From Lysobacter_K koreensis (GTDB taxonomy: Bacteria; Pseudomonadota; Gammaproteobacteria; Xanthomonadales; Xanthomonadaceae), in assembly GCF_042677045.1 (NCBI RefSeq), contig NZ_JBHTIH010000007.1, positions 124,001 through 188,000 of the forward strand: DNA of 64,000 bases. The letters are read 5' to 3'. The position numbers and the translations under genes are program-made. The notes below the pieces were generated by a model, which made no database searches, was not told the DNA's origin, and saw only the letters and a program-made list of their open reading frames with translations. Shown here piece after piece: positions 49,130 through 57,486 of the stretch (position 1 is its first letter; each line of letters begins with the position of its first letter).

Positions 49130-49972
49130 TCAGCGCGGGCTTGGGGTGGCCTCGGCCTGCGGCTTGCGGGCGGCCGGCAGCGTACGGCCCGCGTCGGCCT
49201 GCATCAGATTCAACGGCTGGCCGTGGCGCGTGCGGTACTCGAGCGCGTTGTCGATCCGGTCCAGTTCGACCATGCGCAGGCACAACCCTTCGGCGCGCTG
49301 CTCCAGCGCATCGGCGCGCGGCCTGACCTGGGCCTCGATCTGCGCGTCGAGGTTCTCCATGCGCTTGAGGCGGCTGGCGTCGCCGCTGAAGGCGGCGCTG
49401 ATCGCGCCTCCGATGATGTCGCCGATCATGCTCGGGATGACCTCGGCGACCGCCTCGCCGATGCCGTCGCCCAGCTCGCTGCCGTTGAAGCGGTTTGCGG
49501 TCACCGAGCGCGCCAGGCGCGCGTCCAACTGCGCGCGGGCGCGGGCCAGCTTGGCCCGCACCGCCTTGGGGTCGGGACTGAAGCCGGCGGCGACTTCGCC
49601 CAGCGCGGTGAAGGCGATGTCCGCCGCGGCGCGGCCGATCGCCTGGGCCTCGGGCATCACCGCGCGCGTGCCCTGCTCGAAGGCGGCGATGCGCTGGCTG
49701 TCGGTGACGCTCAACGTCACCCATTCGTCGTCGACGAACAGGCGTCCCTGGCGCATCACGACCGCCTTGGGTGGGGAGTCTTTCGACTCGGCGACGGCGT
49801 GGCCCGCGGATTCTCGGGTCAGGATCAGGCTGCGCTCGTTCAAGCTCAGTTCGTAGTCGCTCTCGACATCGCAGTGGATCTCGGCGGCGAGGCCGGCGCC
49901 GCACGGCAGCGACAACGCCGCCAATACGAGCAAAACGCGTCGGGCACGCAGCGTCAGGGAAGTGCGGCGCAT
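49130..49972 (-). CDS. YggN-family (DUF2884) exported protein
   Basis: A 280-residue periplasmic protein of the DUF2884/YggN family, function unknown. After a signal peptide (VLLVLAALSLPCGAGLAAE) come CDVESDYELSLNERSLIL, VVMRQGRLFVDDEWVTLSVT and a long helical region with GDGIGEAVAEVIPSMIGDII. The start at 49972 was chosen for the signal peptide and a GGAGA 7 nt upstream. Confidence 0.82.
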   Translation of the reverse strand: MRRTSLTLRARRVLLVLAALSLPCGAGLAAEIHCDVESDYELSLNERSLILTRESAGHAVAESKDSPPKAVVMRQGRLFVDDEWVTLSVTDSQRIAAFEQGTRAVMPEAQAIGRAAADIAFTALGEVAAGFSPDPKAVRAKLARARAQLDARLARSVTANRFNGSELGDGIGEAVAEVIPSMIGDIIGGAISAAFSGDASRLKRMENLDAQIEAQVRPRADALEQRAEGLCLRMVELDRIDNALEYRTRHGQPLNLMQADAGRTLPAARKPQAEATPSPR

Positions 49973-50274
49973 CGTGCGTCTCCGCCAAAGTGGGGTGCGG
50001 CTATCTTGCCGCGCCGCGCGCGCGAAGTCCCCCTGCCGGTCGGGCCGATGACTTTCGGCCGCAGTCGGCCGCACCGACCCCGGCGGTCAAGACCGGTTCA
50101 TGCGCGCTGGCTTACGCGCGCCGCGTAGCACCGCGGTTCCGGAAAGTTCTCCGCGCGCCGGTTCGCGGGGCAAGCAGTGTTCATCGCGCGCTGGCTACGG
50201 TGGGCGCGCCTCTGAAAGGCACCGGCTGCGGGCACTTGCTGCAGACCGGAACTAGAACCGAAGGAGAAACCTGC
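49973..50274. promoter_or_regulatory. Divergent yggN-like/ompW intergenic region
   Basis: A 302-bp gap that must carry two promoters. AAGGAG before the porin ATG is the only clear signal. No RNA gene, repeat or small frame is supportable. Confidence 0.4.
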
Positions 50275-50952
50275 ATGCGTCACTTTCGTCATTTGACCCT
50301 GGCCGTGATGGCCGCCCTGGCCATCGCCCCGGCTGCTGCGTTCGCGCAGGACACCGATGCCACCACCGCCACCGATACCTCCGTGTCGGCCGACAGCGCC
50401 AGCGGCAAGCGATTCTCCGTGGTAGGCGGCTACGCGTTGTCGGAGCCGACCCGCAACCCGACCATCGCGGGCAGCCGCGCGCGGGTCGACGGCGATGGCG
50501 CCGCGACCCTGAGCGCGAGCTACCACATCAACGACAACATCGCGGTCGAAGCCTGGGGCGCGGCCGACAAGCTCGGCCATCGCGTCAGCACCGCTGGCGG
50601 CAAGGCCGCGAGCGTGAACTCGCAGCCGTATGCGCTCAGTGGCCAGTACCACTTCGGCACCGCCGACAAGACCGTTCGCCCGTTCGTGGGCCTGGGCTAC
50701 TACGAGGCCAACTACGACGGCGAGACCGCGGAGCCCAGCGGCCCGCTGGCCGGCCAGCGCATCGGCGTGGAAACCGCCAAGGGCGCCATGGCGACCGCCG
50801 GCGTCGACGTCAACATCACCCCGACCTGGTTCGCCCGCGCCGACGTGCGCTACATGCAGGGCAAATCGGATGTGAAGGTCGATGGCATCGATGCCGGCGA
50901 GGCCGAGTTAAATCCGGTCGTGGTCGGCGTGGGCCTGGGCGCGCGCTTCTAA
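50275..50952 (+). CDS. OmpW-family outer-membrane protein
   Basis: A 225-residue outer-membrane beta-barrel. Signal peptide MRHFRHLTLAVMAALAIAPA through AFA. Body motifs KRFSVVGGYALSEPTRN, ATLSASYHINDNIAVEAWG, VRPFVGLGYYEANYD, and the C-terminal GVGLGARF ending in Phe, as needed for Bam recognition. OmpW proteins form small hydrophobic channels. AAGGAG precedes the ATG and a terminator follows. Confidence 0.87.
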   Translation: MRHFRHLTLAVMAALAIAPAAAFAQDTDATTATDTSVSADSASGKRFSVVGGYALSEPTRNPTIAGSRARVDGDGAATLSASYHINDNIAVEAWGAADKLGHRVSTAGGKAASVNSQPYALSGQYHFGTADKTVRPFVGLGYYEANYDGETAEPSGPLAGQRIGVETAKGAMATAGVDVNITPTWFARADVRYMQGKSDVKVDGIDAGEAELNPVVVGVGLGARF

Positions 50953-50989
50953 GCCGTCGCCCGGCAGCCGCATCACGGCTTGCATCGAC

Positions 50990-51018
50990 GAACGGGCCCG
51001 TTGGGGCCCGTTCTTTTT
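50990..51018 (+). terminator. Rho-independent terminator of the OmpW-family gene
   Basis: GAACGGGCCC and GGGCCCGTTC form a perfect 10-bp stem with a 4-nt loop, followed by five T. It lies 37 nt after the stop codon. The remaining gap up to 51250 shows nothing else I can support. Confidence 0.93.
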
Positions 51019-51250
51019 GGTGTCGGGTTCGAAGTGGCACCCGCCGCCGCCTCGCGCCTGCGCCGACGCGGATGTGTCCCCCGTGGATGTCCGCGCGCAG
51101 GGACCCTCGATTACGCGTTCGTCCGGCACCGCCGAGCCAACGAACCGCTCCTCCGCCAATGGCCAGTCGCATCTGCGCCTGCGCGCCGTTCACGGCCCGT
51201 GAGCGCCCGCGGCGCTAGCGTCGCCCCTTCCCTCCCCAAGGCCCACCGCG

Positions 51251-51445
51251 ATGACCACCAAACTCGACAAACCCATCCGCCGCGAAATCGAGGTCGAGGG
51301 CAAGGCCTACACGCTCACCATCGATGCCGACGGCCTCAAGCTGGTCGAGAAAGGCCGCCGCAACGGCCAGGAACTGCGCTGGCAGGCGCTCGTCACTGGC
51401 GACGCGGCGCTGTCGGCGGCGCTGACCGCGAGCACCGCGTCCTAG
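51251..51445 (+). CDS. Small conserved hypothetical protein
   Basis: A 64-residue soluble protein: MTTKLDKPIRREIEVEGKAY, then LTIDADGLKLVEKGRRNGQE and LRWQALVTGDAALSAALTAS. The alternating pattern suggests a beta-sheet fold. Function unknown. I treat it as real because the codon pattern is that of a genome-typical gene and because it begins after a clear CACCGCG-ATG; no strong ribosome site. Confidence 0.7.
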   Translation: MTTKLDKPIRREIEVEGKAYTLTIDADGLKLVEKGRRNGQELRWQALVTGDAALSAALTASTAS

Positions 51446-51517
51446 CGACACCGGCCAACGATCGCAGTCCACGCGAACTGACCGCGCGCCGCCTCGCCGT
51501 CCGGGTCGATCGCATCG

Positions 51518-52402
51518 TCACGGGTGCTCGGACTCGGCGTGCACGCGCTCGCGGCGCAGCAGGTACAGACCGCTGGCAACGATGATCGCCGCGCCCAGCC
51601 ACGTCACCGCATCGGGCAGCACGCCCCACAAGCTCGCGTCGAGCATCACCCCCCAGATCAACGCGGTGTACTCCAGCGGCGCGATCAACGACGCCTCGCC
51701 TTGCCGAAACGCCTCGGTGATCGTGTACTGGCCGAGCGCACCGGCCACGCCGACGCCGACGATGGTCCAGCCGTCGCTGGCGCGGATCGGCACCCAGTCC
51801 GGGATCGCGAGCACGCCGGCGCCGATCGCCATCATCGCCAGCAACCAGACCATCATCGACGGCGTGCTGTCGGTGCGCGCGAGCAGGCGCACGGTGATCG
51901 CGCTGATCGCGTACATCAGCGCGGCCAGCAACACCGCCAGCGCCGCCAGGCTCAGCAACCCGTCGCCGGTTGGCCGCAGCAGCACCAGCACCCCGACCAG
52001 GCCCACCGCGATCGCGATCCAGCGACGCGGGCCGACCCGTTCGCGCAGAAATGGCACCGACAGCGCGGTGATCAGCAAGGGCGCGACGAAGAAGATCGAG
52101 TACGCGGTCGACAGCGGCAAGGTGCGCAGCGCGTACACGAACGCCGCCATCATCGCGATGCCGAGCACGCCACGCAGCAGGTGCAACGACCAGCGCACGC
52201 GCAGCAGCGGCGCCAAGCCGCTGGTCATCGCGACCCAGGCCAGCACCAGCGGCAGCGACGAGGCGCCGCGCATCGCGGCCACCTGGAACGGCGGGTAGCG
52301 CGCCGACAGTAGCTTCAGCCCGGCGTCCATCAGCGCGAACATCGCGACCGCGACCAGCATCACCGCCATCGCACGGGTCTGCCGCGCGCGCGCCGCGGTC
52401 AT
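51518..52402 (-). CDS. EamA/DMT-family transporter
   Basis: A 294-residue inner-membrane protein with ten helices in two EamA repeats, the drug/metabolite transporter fold. Motifs: VAMFALMDAGLKLLSARYPP, FVYALRTLPLSTAYSIFFVA and, in the second half, ALGQYTITEAFRQGEASLIA with PLEYTALIWGVMLD. Substrate unknown. Start ATG at 52402 overlaps the preceding gene by 4 nt. Confidence 0.88.
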   Translation of the reverse strand: MTAARARQTRAMAVMLVAVAMFALMDAGLKLLSARYPPFQVAAMRGASSLPLVLAWVAMTSGLAPLLRVRWSLHLLRGVLGIAMMAAFVYALRTLPLSTAYSIFFVAPLLITALSVPFLRERVGPRRWIAIAVGLVGVLVLLRPTGDGLLSLAALAVLLAALMYAISAITVRLLARTDSTPSMMVWLLAMMAIGAGVLAIPDWVPIRASDGWTIVGVGVAGALGQYTITEAFRQGEASLIAPLEYTALIWGVMLDASLWGVLPDAVTWLGAAIIVASGLYLLRRERVHAESEHP

Positions 52403-52935
52403 GGCTGCACCGCCAGTCGCGACGTGCGCCGGCGCAGGCCCCAGGCATAGGCGAGGTAATAGCCCAGCAGCAGGCCGCCGACCGCGAGCAGGTTGCCCTG
52501 CTGGGCCAGCCACTGCGCGTGGCCGGCATCGGCGCGCCACAGCTGCCACGCGTGCCACAGCCCATAGCCGATCCGCGCCGCGACGACCGCGGTCAGCGCC
52601 AGCACCAGCCAGCGGTTCGGCGCGAAATGCAGCCCGCGCGCGTCGCGCTCGAAGCGCGTCAGCCACAGCCCGACGATGCCGACTGCGACCCCCGCCGCCA
52701 ACCCCAGCAGCGCGTGCCGCAGCGCGCCGGCGATCCACCACCCGCTCAGCCACGCGGTCAGCACGAACAGCCCGGTCGAGGCCAGCAGCAGCCAGGCGTT
52801 GAGCGATACCGCCCACGGCACCGCGCGCCGCCGCGCGTGGCCGCGGCGGTAGCGCTGCCACAGCGCCAGTGGCAACAGCATCAGCCACAGCAGCACGAAC
52901 GCGAGCCCCGCGATCGGGATCAGCAACAGCGGCAC
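52399..52935 (-). CDS. CcdC/DUF1453-like membrane protein
   Basis: A 178-residue membrane protein with about five helices. The C-terminal part (FAPNRWLVLALTAVVAARIG, then LAVGGLLLGYYLAYAWGLRR) resembles the CcdC/DUF1453 family, whose role is unclear. It starts with GTG at 52935 behind GGAG. ATGA overlap couples it to the transporter. Confidence 0.7.
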   Translation of the reverse strand: MPLLLIPIAGLAFVLLWLMLLPLALWQRYRRGHARRRAVPWAVSLNAWLLLASTGLFVLTAWLSGWWIAGALRHALLGLAAGVAVGIVGLWLTRFERDARGLHFAPNRWLVLALTAVVAARIGYGLWHAWQLWRADAGHAQWLAQQGNLLAVGGLLLGYYLAYAWGLRRRTSRLAVQP

Positions 52936-52951
52936 GGGTGACTCCGTGGGT

Positions 52952-54031
52952 TCATGCGCCGGCGCCGTCGCGCAGGCTGGCGATGTCGATCACGAAGCGG
53001 TAGCGCACGTCGGCCTTGAGCATGCGTTCGTAGGCCTCGTTGATGCGGTCGATGGCGATCAACTCGATGTCCGCGGCGATGCCATGCTGCGCGCAGAAAT
53101 CCAGCATCTCCTGGGTTTCGCGGATACCGCCGATCAGCGAACCGCCGAGCTTGCGCCGCTGCATGATCAACGCGCCCGCGGCCACCGGCGCCGGCTGCTC
53201 GGGGATGCCGAGCAGCACCATGGTGCCGTCGAACTTCAGCAGGCCCAGGTAGGCGTTGTAGTCGTGCGGCGCGGACACCGTGTCGAGGATCAGGTCGAAG
53301 CGCTTGGCGTGGGCCTTGAACGTGGCCGGGTCGCCGGTCGCGGCGAACTCGTGCGCGCCCAGCTCCAGCGCGGCCGCGCGCTTGGCTTCGGAGGTACTCA
53401 GCACCGTGACCTGCGCGCCCATCGCGCGCGCGATCTTGACCGCCATGTGCCCCAGCCCGCCGAGCCCGACCACCGCGACCGCGTCGCCGGCCTTGACCCC
53501 GAAATGCTTGAGCGGCGAGTAGGTGGTGATGCCCGCGCACAGCAGCGGCGCGGCCCGGTCCAACGGCAGCGCCTCGGGGATGCGCAGCACGTAGGCCTGG
53601 TCGACGGTGATCCGGGTCGCATAGCCGCCGTAAGTCGGCCGGGTGCGGTCGAAGCGGCCGTCGGCGCCGCGCTCGTGGCTGTTGTAGGTGCCGCTCATGC
53701 CGGATTCGCAGTACTGCTCCTCGCCGGCGCGGCATTGGGCGCAGCTGCGGCACGAATCGACGAAGCAGCCGACCCCGACCGCGTCGCCGAGTTGGAACCT
53801 GTCGACGCCGGCGCCGAGCTGGGCGACGCGGCCGACGATCTCGTGGCCCGGCACCATCGGGAAGATCGAGCCGCCCCACTCGTCGCGCGCCTGGTGGATG
53901 TCGGAGTGGCAGACGCCGCAGTAGAGGATCTCGATCAGCACCTCGTTCGCGCGCGGTTCGCGGCGCTCGATGGTGAACGGGGCCAGTGGGGCGGCGGCCG
54001 TGGCGGCGGCATAGGCAGGCGTGGTCAGCAT
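52952..54031 (-). CDS. Zinc-dependent NAD(P) alcohol dehydrogenase (YahK/CAD type)
   Basis: A 359-residue medium-chain dehydrogenase that probably reduces aldehydes with NADPH. Catalytic zinc ligands: Cys in YCGVCHSDIHQARDE and His-Glu in MVPGHEIVGRV. Structural zinc: four cysteines in CRSCAQCRAGEEQYC. Coenzyme motif VAVVGLGGLGHMAVKIARAM. The sequence pattern (GTYNSHERGADGR, GGYATRITVDQAYVLRI) is that of YahK/cinnamyl-alcohol dehydrogenase enzymes. Start at 54031; an ATG at 54040 is possible. Confidence 0.92.
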   Translation of the reverse strand: MLTTPAYAAATAAAPLAPFTIERREPRANEVLIEILYCGVCHSDIHQARDEWGGSIFPMVPGHEIVGRVAQLGAGVDRFQLGDAVGVGCFVDSCRSCAQCRAGEEQYCESGMSGTYNSHERGADGRFDRTRPTYGGYATRITVDQAYVLRIPEALPLDRAAPLLCAGITTYSPLKHFGVKAGDAVAVVGLGGLGHMAVKIARAMGAQVTVLSTSEAKRAAALELGAHEFAATGDPATFKAHAKRFDLILDTVSAPHDYNAYLGLLKFDGTMVLLGIPEQPAPVAAGALIMQRRKLGGSLIGGIRETQEMLDFCAQHGIAADIELIAIDRINEAYERMLKADVRYRFVIDIASLRDGAGA

Positions 54032-54190
54032 GGCGGGCATCCGCGGGGGCAGCCGCCAGTCTAGCCACCTGCGCGCGGCCGCGGCGTCGCGCCCGCGCAA
54101 CAACCATGCCGTTGCAGACCAGGCCACTGCAGCGCGCGGCGTGCTTACGCTACCCTTCCCGTCCCCACTTTGCGTTCCATGGAGCCTGCC

Positions 54191-54673
54191 ATGCCCTCCT
54201 TCGACGTCGTCTCCGAAGTCGACAGCCACGAACTCACCAACGCGGTCGACCAGGCCAACCGCGAGCTCACCACCCGCTTCGATTTCAAGGGCGTGGAGGC
54301 CTCGTTCGAACTGGACGACAAGGCGATCAAGCAGGCGGCGCCCAGCGATTTCCAACTCAAGCAGATGCAGGACATCCTGCGCGCGCGCCTGATCGCGCGC
54401 GGCATCGACGTGCGCTGCCTGGAGTTCGGCGAGGTCGAGACCAACCTGGCCGGCGCGCGCCAGCAGGTCACCGTGCAGCAGGGCATCGAGCAGAAGCTGG
54501 CCAAGAAGATCGTCGCCGCGATCAAGGACGCCAAGCTCAAGGTCGAGACCCAGATCAACGGCGACAAGCTGCGCATCACCGGCAAGAAACGCGACGACCT
54601 GCAGGCGGTGATGGCGCTGCTCAAGGCCGGCGAGTTCGAACGGCCGCTGCAGTTCGACAATTTCCGCGATTGA
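54191..54673 (+). CDS. yajQ: YajQ-family protein, c-di-GMP/nucleotide-binding effector
   Basis: A 160-residue protein with two ferredoxin-like domains. MPSFDVVSEVDSHELTNAVD at the start, TRFDFKGVEASFELDDKAIK, QGIEQKLAKKIVAAIKDAKL and ITGKKRDDLQAVMALLK are the family signature. In Xanthomonas a YajQ homologue binds cyclic di-GMP and controls virulence genes; equivalence here is inferred. GGAG precedes the ATG at 54191. Confidence 0.95.
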   Translation: MPSFDVVSEVDSHELTNAVDQANRELTTRFDFKGVEASFELDDKAIKQAAPSDFQLKQMQDILRARLIARGIDVRCLEFGEVETNLAGARQQVTVQQGIEQKLAKKIVAAIKDAKLKVETQINGDKLRITGKKRDDLQAVMALLKAGEFERPLQFDNFRD

Positions 54674-54710
54674 GCGGCACAGGCGCGCGGGTCGTCGCGA
54701 ACCCAACAGC

Positions 54711-55250
54711 ATGATCGACGACGACCCCATCGCCGCCACCCGCCGCTGGCTGGAGCGGGCGGTGATCGGCCTCAACCTGTGCCCGTTCGCCAAGGCGGTG
54801 TACGTCAAGCAGCAGGTGCGCTTCGTGCTCAGCGACGCGACCAGCAGCGACGCGCTGCTCGAGGAGCTCGCGCGCGAACTCGACCTGCTGCAGCGCACCG
54901 ACCCGGCGCTGATCGACACCACCCTACTGGTCCACCCGCGCGTGCTGGGCGACTTCCTCGACTACAACGACTTCCTCGACCTGGCCGATGCCGCGGTCGA
55001 TGCGCTCGGCCTGAGCGGCGAGATCCAGGTCGCGAGCTTCCATCCCGACTACCAGTTCGCCGGCACGCACTACGACGACGTCGGCAACTGCAGCAACCGC
55101 TCGCCGTACCCGATGCTGCACCTGCTGCGCGAGGACAGCGTGGAACGCGCGGTCGCGACCTTTCCCGACCCGGACGTGATCGTCGAGCGCAACCTGGAAA
55201 CGCTGGAGAAACTCGGTATCGACGGCTGGCGCCGCCTGCTGAAGCCCTAA
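54711..55250 (+). CDS. DUF1415 domain protein
   Basis: A 179-residue protein of the DUF1415 family, function unknown. Signature: RRWLERAVIGLNLCPFAKAV, FLDYNDFLDLADAAVDALG, IQVASFHPDYQFAG and CSNRSPYPMLHLLREDSV. The conserved Cys (NLCPFA) and His (SFHPDY) look like active-site residues. Its stop codon overlaps the stop of the convergent pseudouridine synthase. Confidence 0.92.
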   Translation: MIDDDPIAATRRWLERAVIGLNLCPFAKAVYVKQQVRFVLSDATSSDALLEELARELDLLQRTDPALIDTTLLVHPRVLGDFLDYNDFLDLADAAVDALGLSGEIQVASFHPDYQFAGTHYDDVGNCSNRSPYPMLHLLREDSVERAVATFPDPDVIVERNLETLEKLGIDGWRRLLKP

Positions 55251-55948
55251 CGCCCGAACAGACGCTCCAGGTCGGCCGCGCCCAGCACGCGCCACTCGCC
55301 GGGCGGCAGGTCGTCAAGGGTCAGGCCGCCGATGCGGCTGCGGTGCAGCGCCTGCACGTGGTTGCCGACCGCAGCGAACATCCGCCGCACCTGGTGGTAG
55401 CGACCCTCGATCAGGGTCAGGCGCGCATGCCGCGGCGCCACCACTTCCATGCCCGCCGGCGCCAGCGGTTCCTTCTCCGATTCCAGCATCAGCGTGCCGC
55501 TGGCGAACACCGCGGCCTCGTCGCCACGCAGGTCGCTGGCCAGCGTCGCCTCGTACACCTTCGGCAGCTGCGCCTTCGGCGACACGATCCGGTGCAGCAG
55601 GCCGCCGTCGTCGGTCATCAGCAACGCGCCGCTGGTGTCGCGGTCGAGGCGGCCGACGGTCGACAGCAGCGGCGAGCGCAGCCGGTAGCGCGGCGGCAGC
55701 AGGTCGTAAACGACTCGCCCCTTGTCCTTGGTCGAGCAGGTGTAGCCGACCGGCTTGTGCAGCAGCAGCACCAGCCCGGCGGGCGGGTCGAGCGGCTCGT
55801 CGTCGATGCGGATGCGCGCGTGCTCGACCTGGTCGTCGGCGTACAGGACCTCGCCGTCGGCATCGGTGATGCGGCCTTCGCGGAACATCGCCGCGACTTC
55901 CTTGCGGCTGCCGTAACCGAGGTTGCCGATCAGCTTGACCAGCTTCAT
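55247..55948 (-). CDS. rsuA: RsuA-family 16S rRNA pseudouridine synthase
   Basis: Converts uridine to pseudouridine in rRNA (U516 of 16S for RsuA). The 233-residue protein has an N-terminal S4 RNA-binding domain (VKLIGNLGYGSRKEVAAMFR) and a catalytic domain with VGRLDRDTSGALLMTDDGGL, whose first Asp is the nucleophile, and EGRYHQVRRMFAAVGNHV. Subfamily choice (RsuA rather than RluE) is likely but not certain. ATG at 55948 overlaps the upstream methyltransferase stop. Confidence 0.88.
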   Translation of the reverse strand: MKLVKLIGNLGYGSRKEVAAMFREGRITDADGEVLYADDQVEHARIRIDDEPLDPPAGLVLLLHKPVGYTCSTKDKGRVVYDLLPPRYRLRSPLLSTVGRLDRDTSGALLMTDDGGLLHRIVSPKAQLPKVYEATLASDLRGDEAAVFASGTLMLESEKEPLAPAGMEVVAPRHARLTLIEGRYHQVRRMFAAVGNHVQALHRSRIGGLTLDDLPPGEWRVLGAADLERLFGR

Positions 55949-57066
55949 CGGTGCTGGCTCCGCGCCGCGACCCGGTCGAACGGCTTGGGCGCGCGCTCGG
56001 GCCTGGTCGGCAGCGCCTTGATCGCCTCGACGATCTTGAAGCCGTCCTGCTGGGCGACGATGCGGACCGCGCCGAAGCTGTCGTTTAGCACCGATTCGTA
56101 CGGCAGGTGGCGGTTGGCGACCATCCACAGCCGGCCGCCGGGCTTCAGGGCCTGCGCGGCGACGGCGATAAAACGCCGGCCGATGTCGGGACGGTCGGCA
56201 CGGCTCTGGGTGTGGAACGGCGGGTTGCTCACGATCACGTCGTAGCTGTCGGGCAGGCCGCCGGTGACGTCATGCCAGTGATAGCCCAGCTGCGCGCGCC
56301 CCTCGGACGCGGCGAGGTTCTGGCGCGCGAGCTGCAACGCGCGGCCTTCGGCTTCGTACAGGTCGAGCGCGTGGATGCCGGGGCAGCGCGCGAGCAGTTC
56401 GGCCGACAGGTAGCCGAAACCGGCACCCAGGTCGGCGGCGCGCCCGGCCAGGTCGGCCGGCAGGTGCGCGGCCAGCAACGCCGAGGCCGGATCGATCCGG
56501 TCCCAGGCGAACACGCCCGGACGGCTGACGAAGCGGCCGTCGCCGATCGGGCGCACCGCGTCGAGCGCGGCCCATTGGGCGGCCAGCGCCGGATCGGCCG
56601 GGCCGTCCAGCGGCGCGGTCCAGAACGCGCGGCACTTGTGCTTGGTCAGGTTGGCGACCGGGCCGGTGAGCGCGCGCAGGTCGGCCTCGGCCGACTTGGC
56701 GCCTTCGTTGTTGGCCACGCAGGCCAGTACCCGCCCGCCGGGCGCGGTGGATGCGATCGCGCGGGCGAACAGGGCGCGCGATTCGTCGCGCTGGCGTGGC
56801 GGCAGCACCAGTACCAGCGGATAGCGCGCGCTATCGCCGTCGCTGGGCGCATCGACGCCGCGCACCTCGAAACCTGAACGCTGCAGCGCGTCGGCATCGG
56901 GCTTGAAGCTCTGTTCACAGACCAGGCCGACGCGGCCGGGCTGCCGCAGCGGCGCGCCATCGCGGGCGCGCAGGAACAGCACCCCGGCCTCGGGCCAGAC
57001 GAGGCGGCCGTCCGCGAACGGCAGGAACAGCGTTTCGAGCGCAGCGTCGGAGCTGTCAGCGGACAT
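55945..57066 (-). CDS. rsmC: RsmC-like class I methyltransferase
   Basis: A 373-residue tandem methyltransferase. The C-terminal half holds the SAM site AADLGAGFGYLSAELLARCP and the catalytic motif VIVSNPPFHTQSRADRPDIG, the NPPFH form of the RsmC/RlmG family that methylates exocyclic N2 of guanine (G1207 of 16S in RsmC). The N-terminal half is a degenerate copy, as in RsmC. ATGA overlap with rsuA couples the two rRNA-modification genes. Confidence 0.85.
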   Translation of the reverse strand: MSADSSDAALETLFLPFADGRLVWPEAGVLFLRARDGAPLRQPGRVGLVCEQSFKPDADALQRSGFEVRGVDAPSDGDSARYPLVLVLPPRQRDESRALFARAIASTAPGGRVLACVANNEGAKSAEADLRALTGPVANLTKHKCRAFWTAPLDGPADPALAAQWAALDAVRPIGDGRFVSRPGVFAWDRIDPASALLAAHLPADLAGRAADLGAGFGYLSAELLARCPGIHALDLYEAEGRALQLARQNLAASEGRAQLGYHWHDVTGGLPDSYDVIVSNPPFHTQSRADRPDIGRRFIAVAAQALKPGGRLWMVANRHLPYESVLNDSFGAVRIVAQQDGFKIVEAIKALPTRPERAPKPFDRVAARSQHR

Positions 57067-57209
57067 GTCGGCCTGGGGTACGGGGGAATCGGGCGATTTT
57101 ACGCGTCGTGGCGGGTCGGCGGGCCTGGGCCTCGTCGCTACCCCCCTTTCATGCCCCGGCAACGTTGCGTTGGGCACCATCGAACCAGACCACAACGGGA
57201 GACACCCTG

Positions 57210-57470
57210 ATGCGAGCCCTCTTCGTCGGCGGTCTGGTCGACAACAGCGAACTCGACCTCGACGCCGCCCAGCCGCCCATGCACTACCCCGAAAACGGCG
57301 GCGGCGGTCGCCCGCGCTACCGCCTGCACCACGTCGGACGGCACGACGGTGCGGTGGCCTATGCCGTGTACGGCGCGCCCGACCTGGCCGACGCCGAGAT
57401 CGACCGCGTGGCGAGCGAACGCGACTACGCGCGGCGCTTCGGGGCGACACCCGCGGCCGCGGCGGACTGA
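57210..57470 (+). CDS. Small hypothetical protein
   Basis: An 86-residue protein: MRALFVGGLVDNSELDLDAA, then a Gly-rich segment HYPENGGGGRPRYRLHHVGR and AVAYAVYGAPDLADAEIDRV. No known domain; possibly conserved in xanthomonads. GGGAG precedes the ATG at 57210. No membrane or signal segment. Confidence 0.65.
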   Translation: MRALFVGGLVDNSELDLDAAQPPMHYPENGGGGRPRYRLHHVGRHDGAVAYAVYGAPDLADAEIDRVASERDYARRFGATPAAAAD

Positions 57471-57486
57471 GCGCCGTGGCGAAAGG

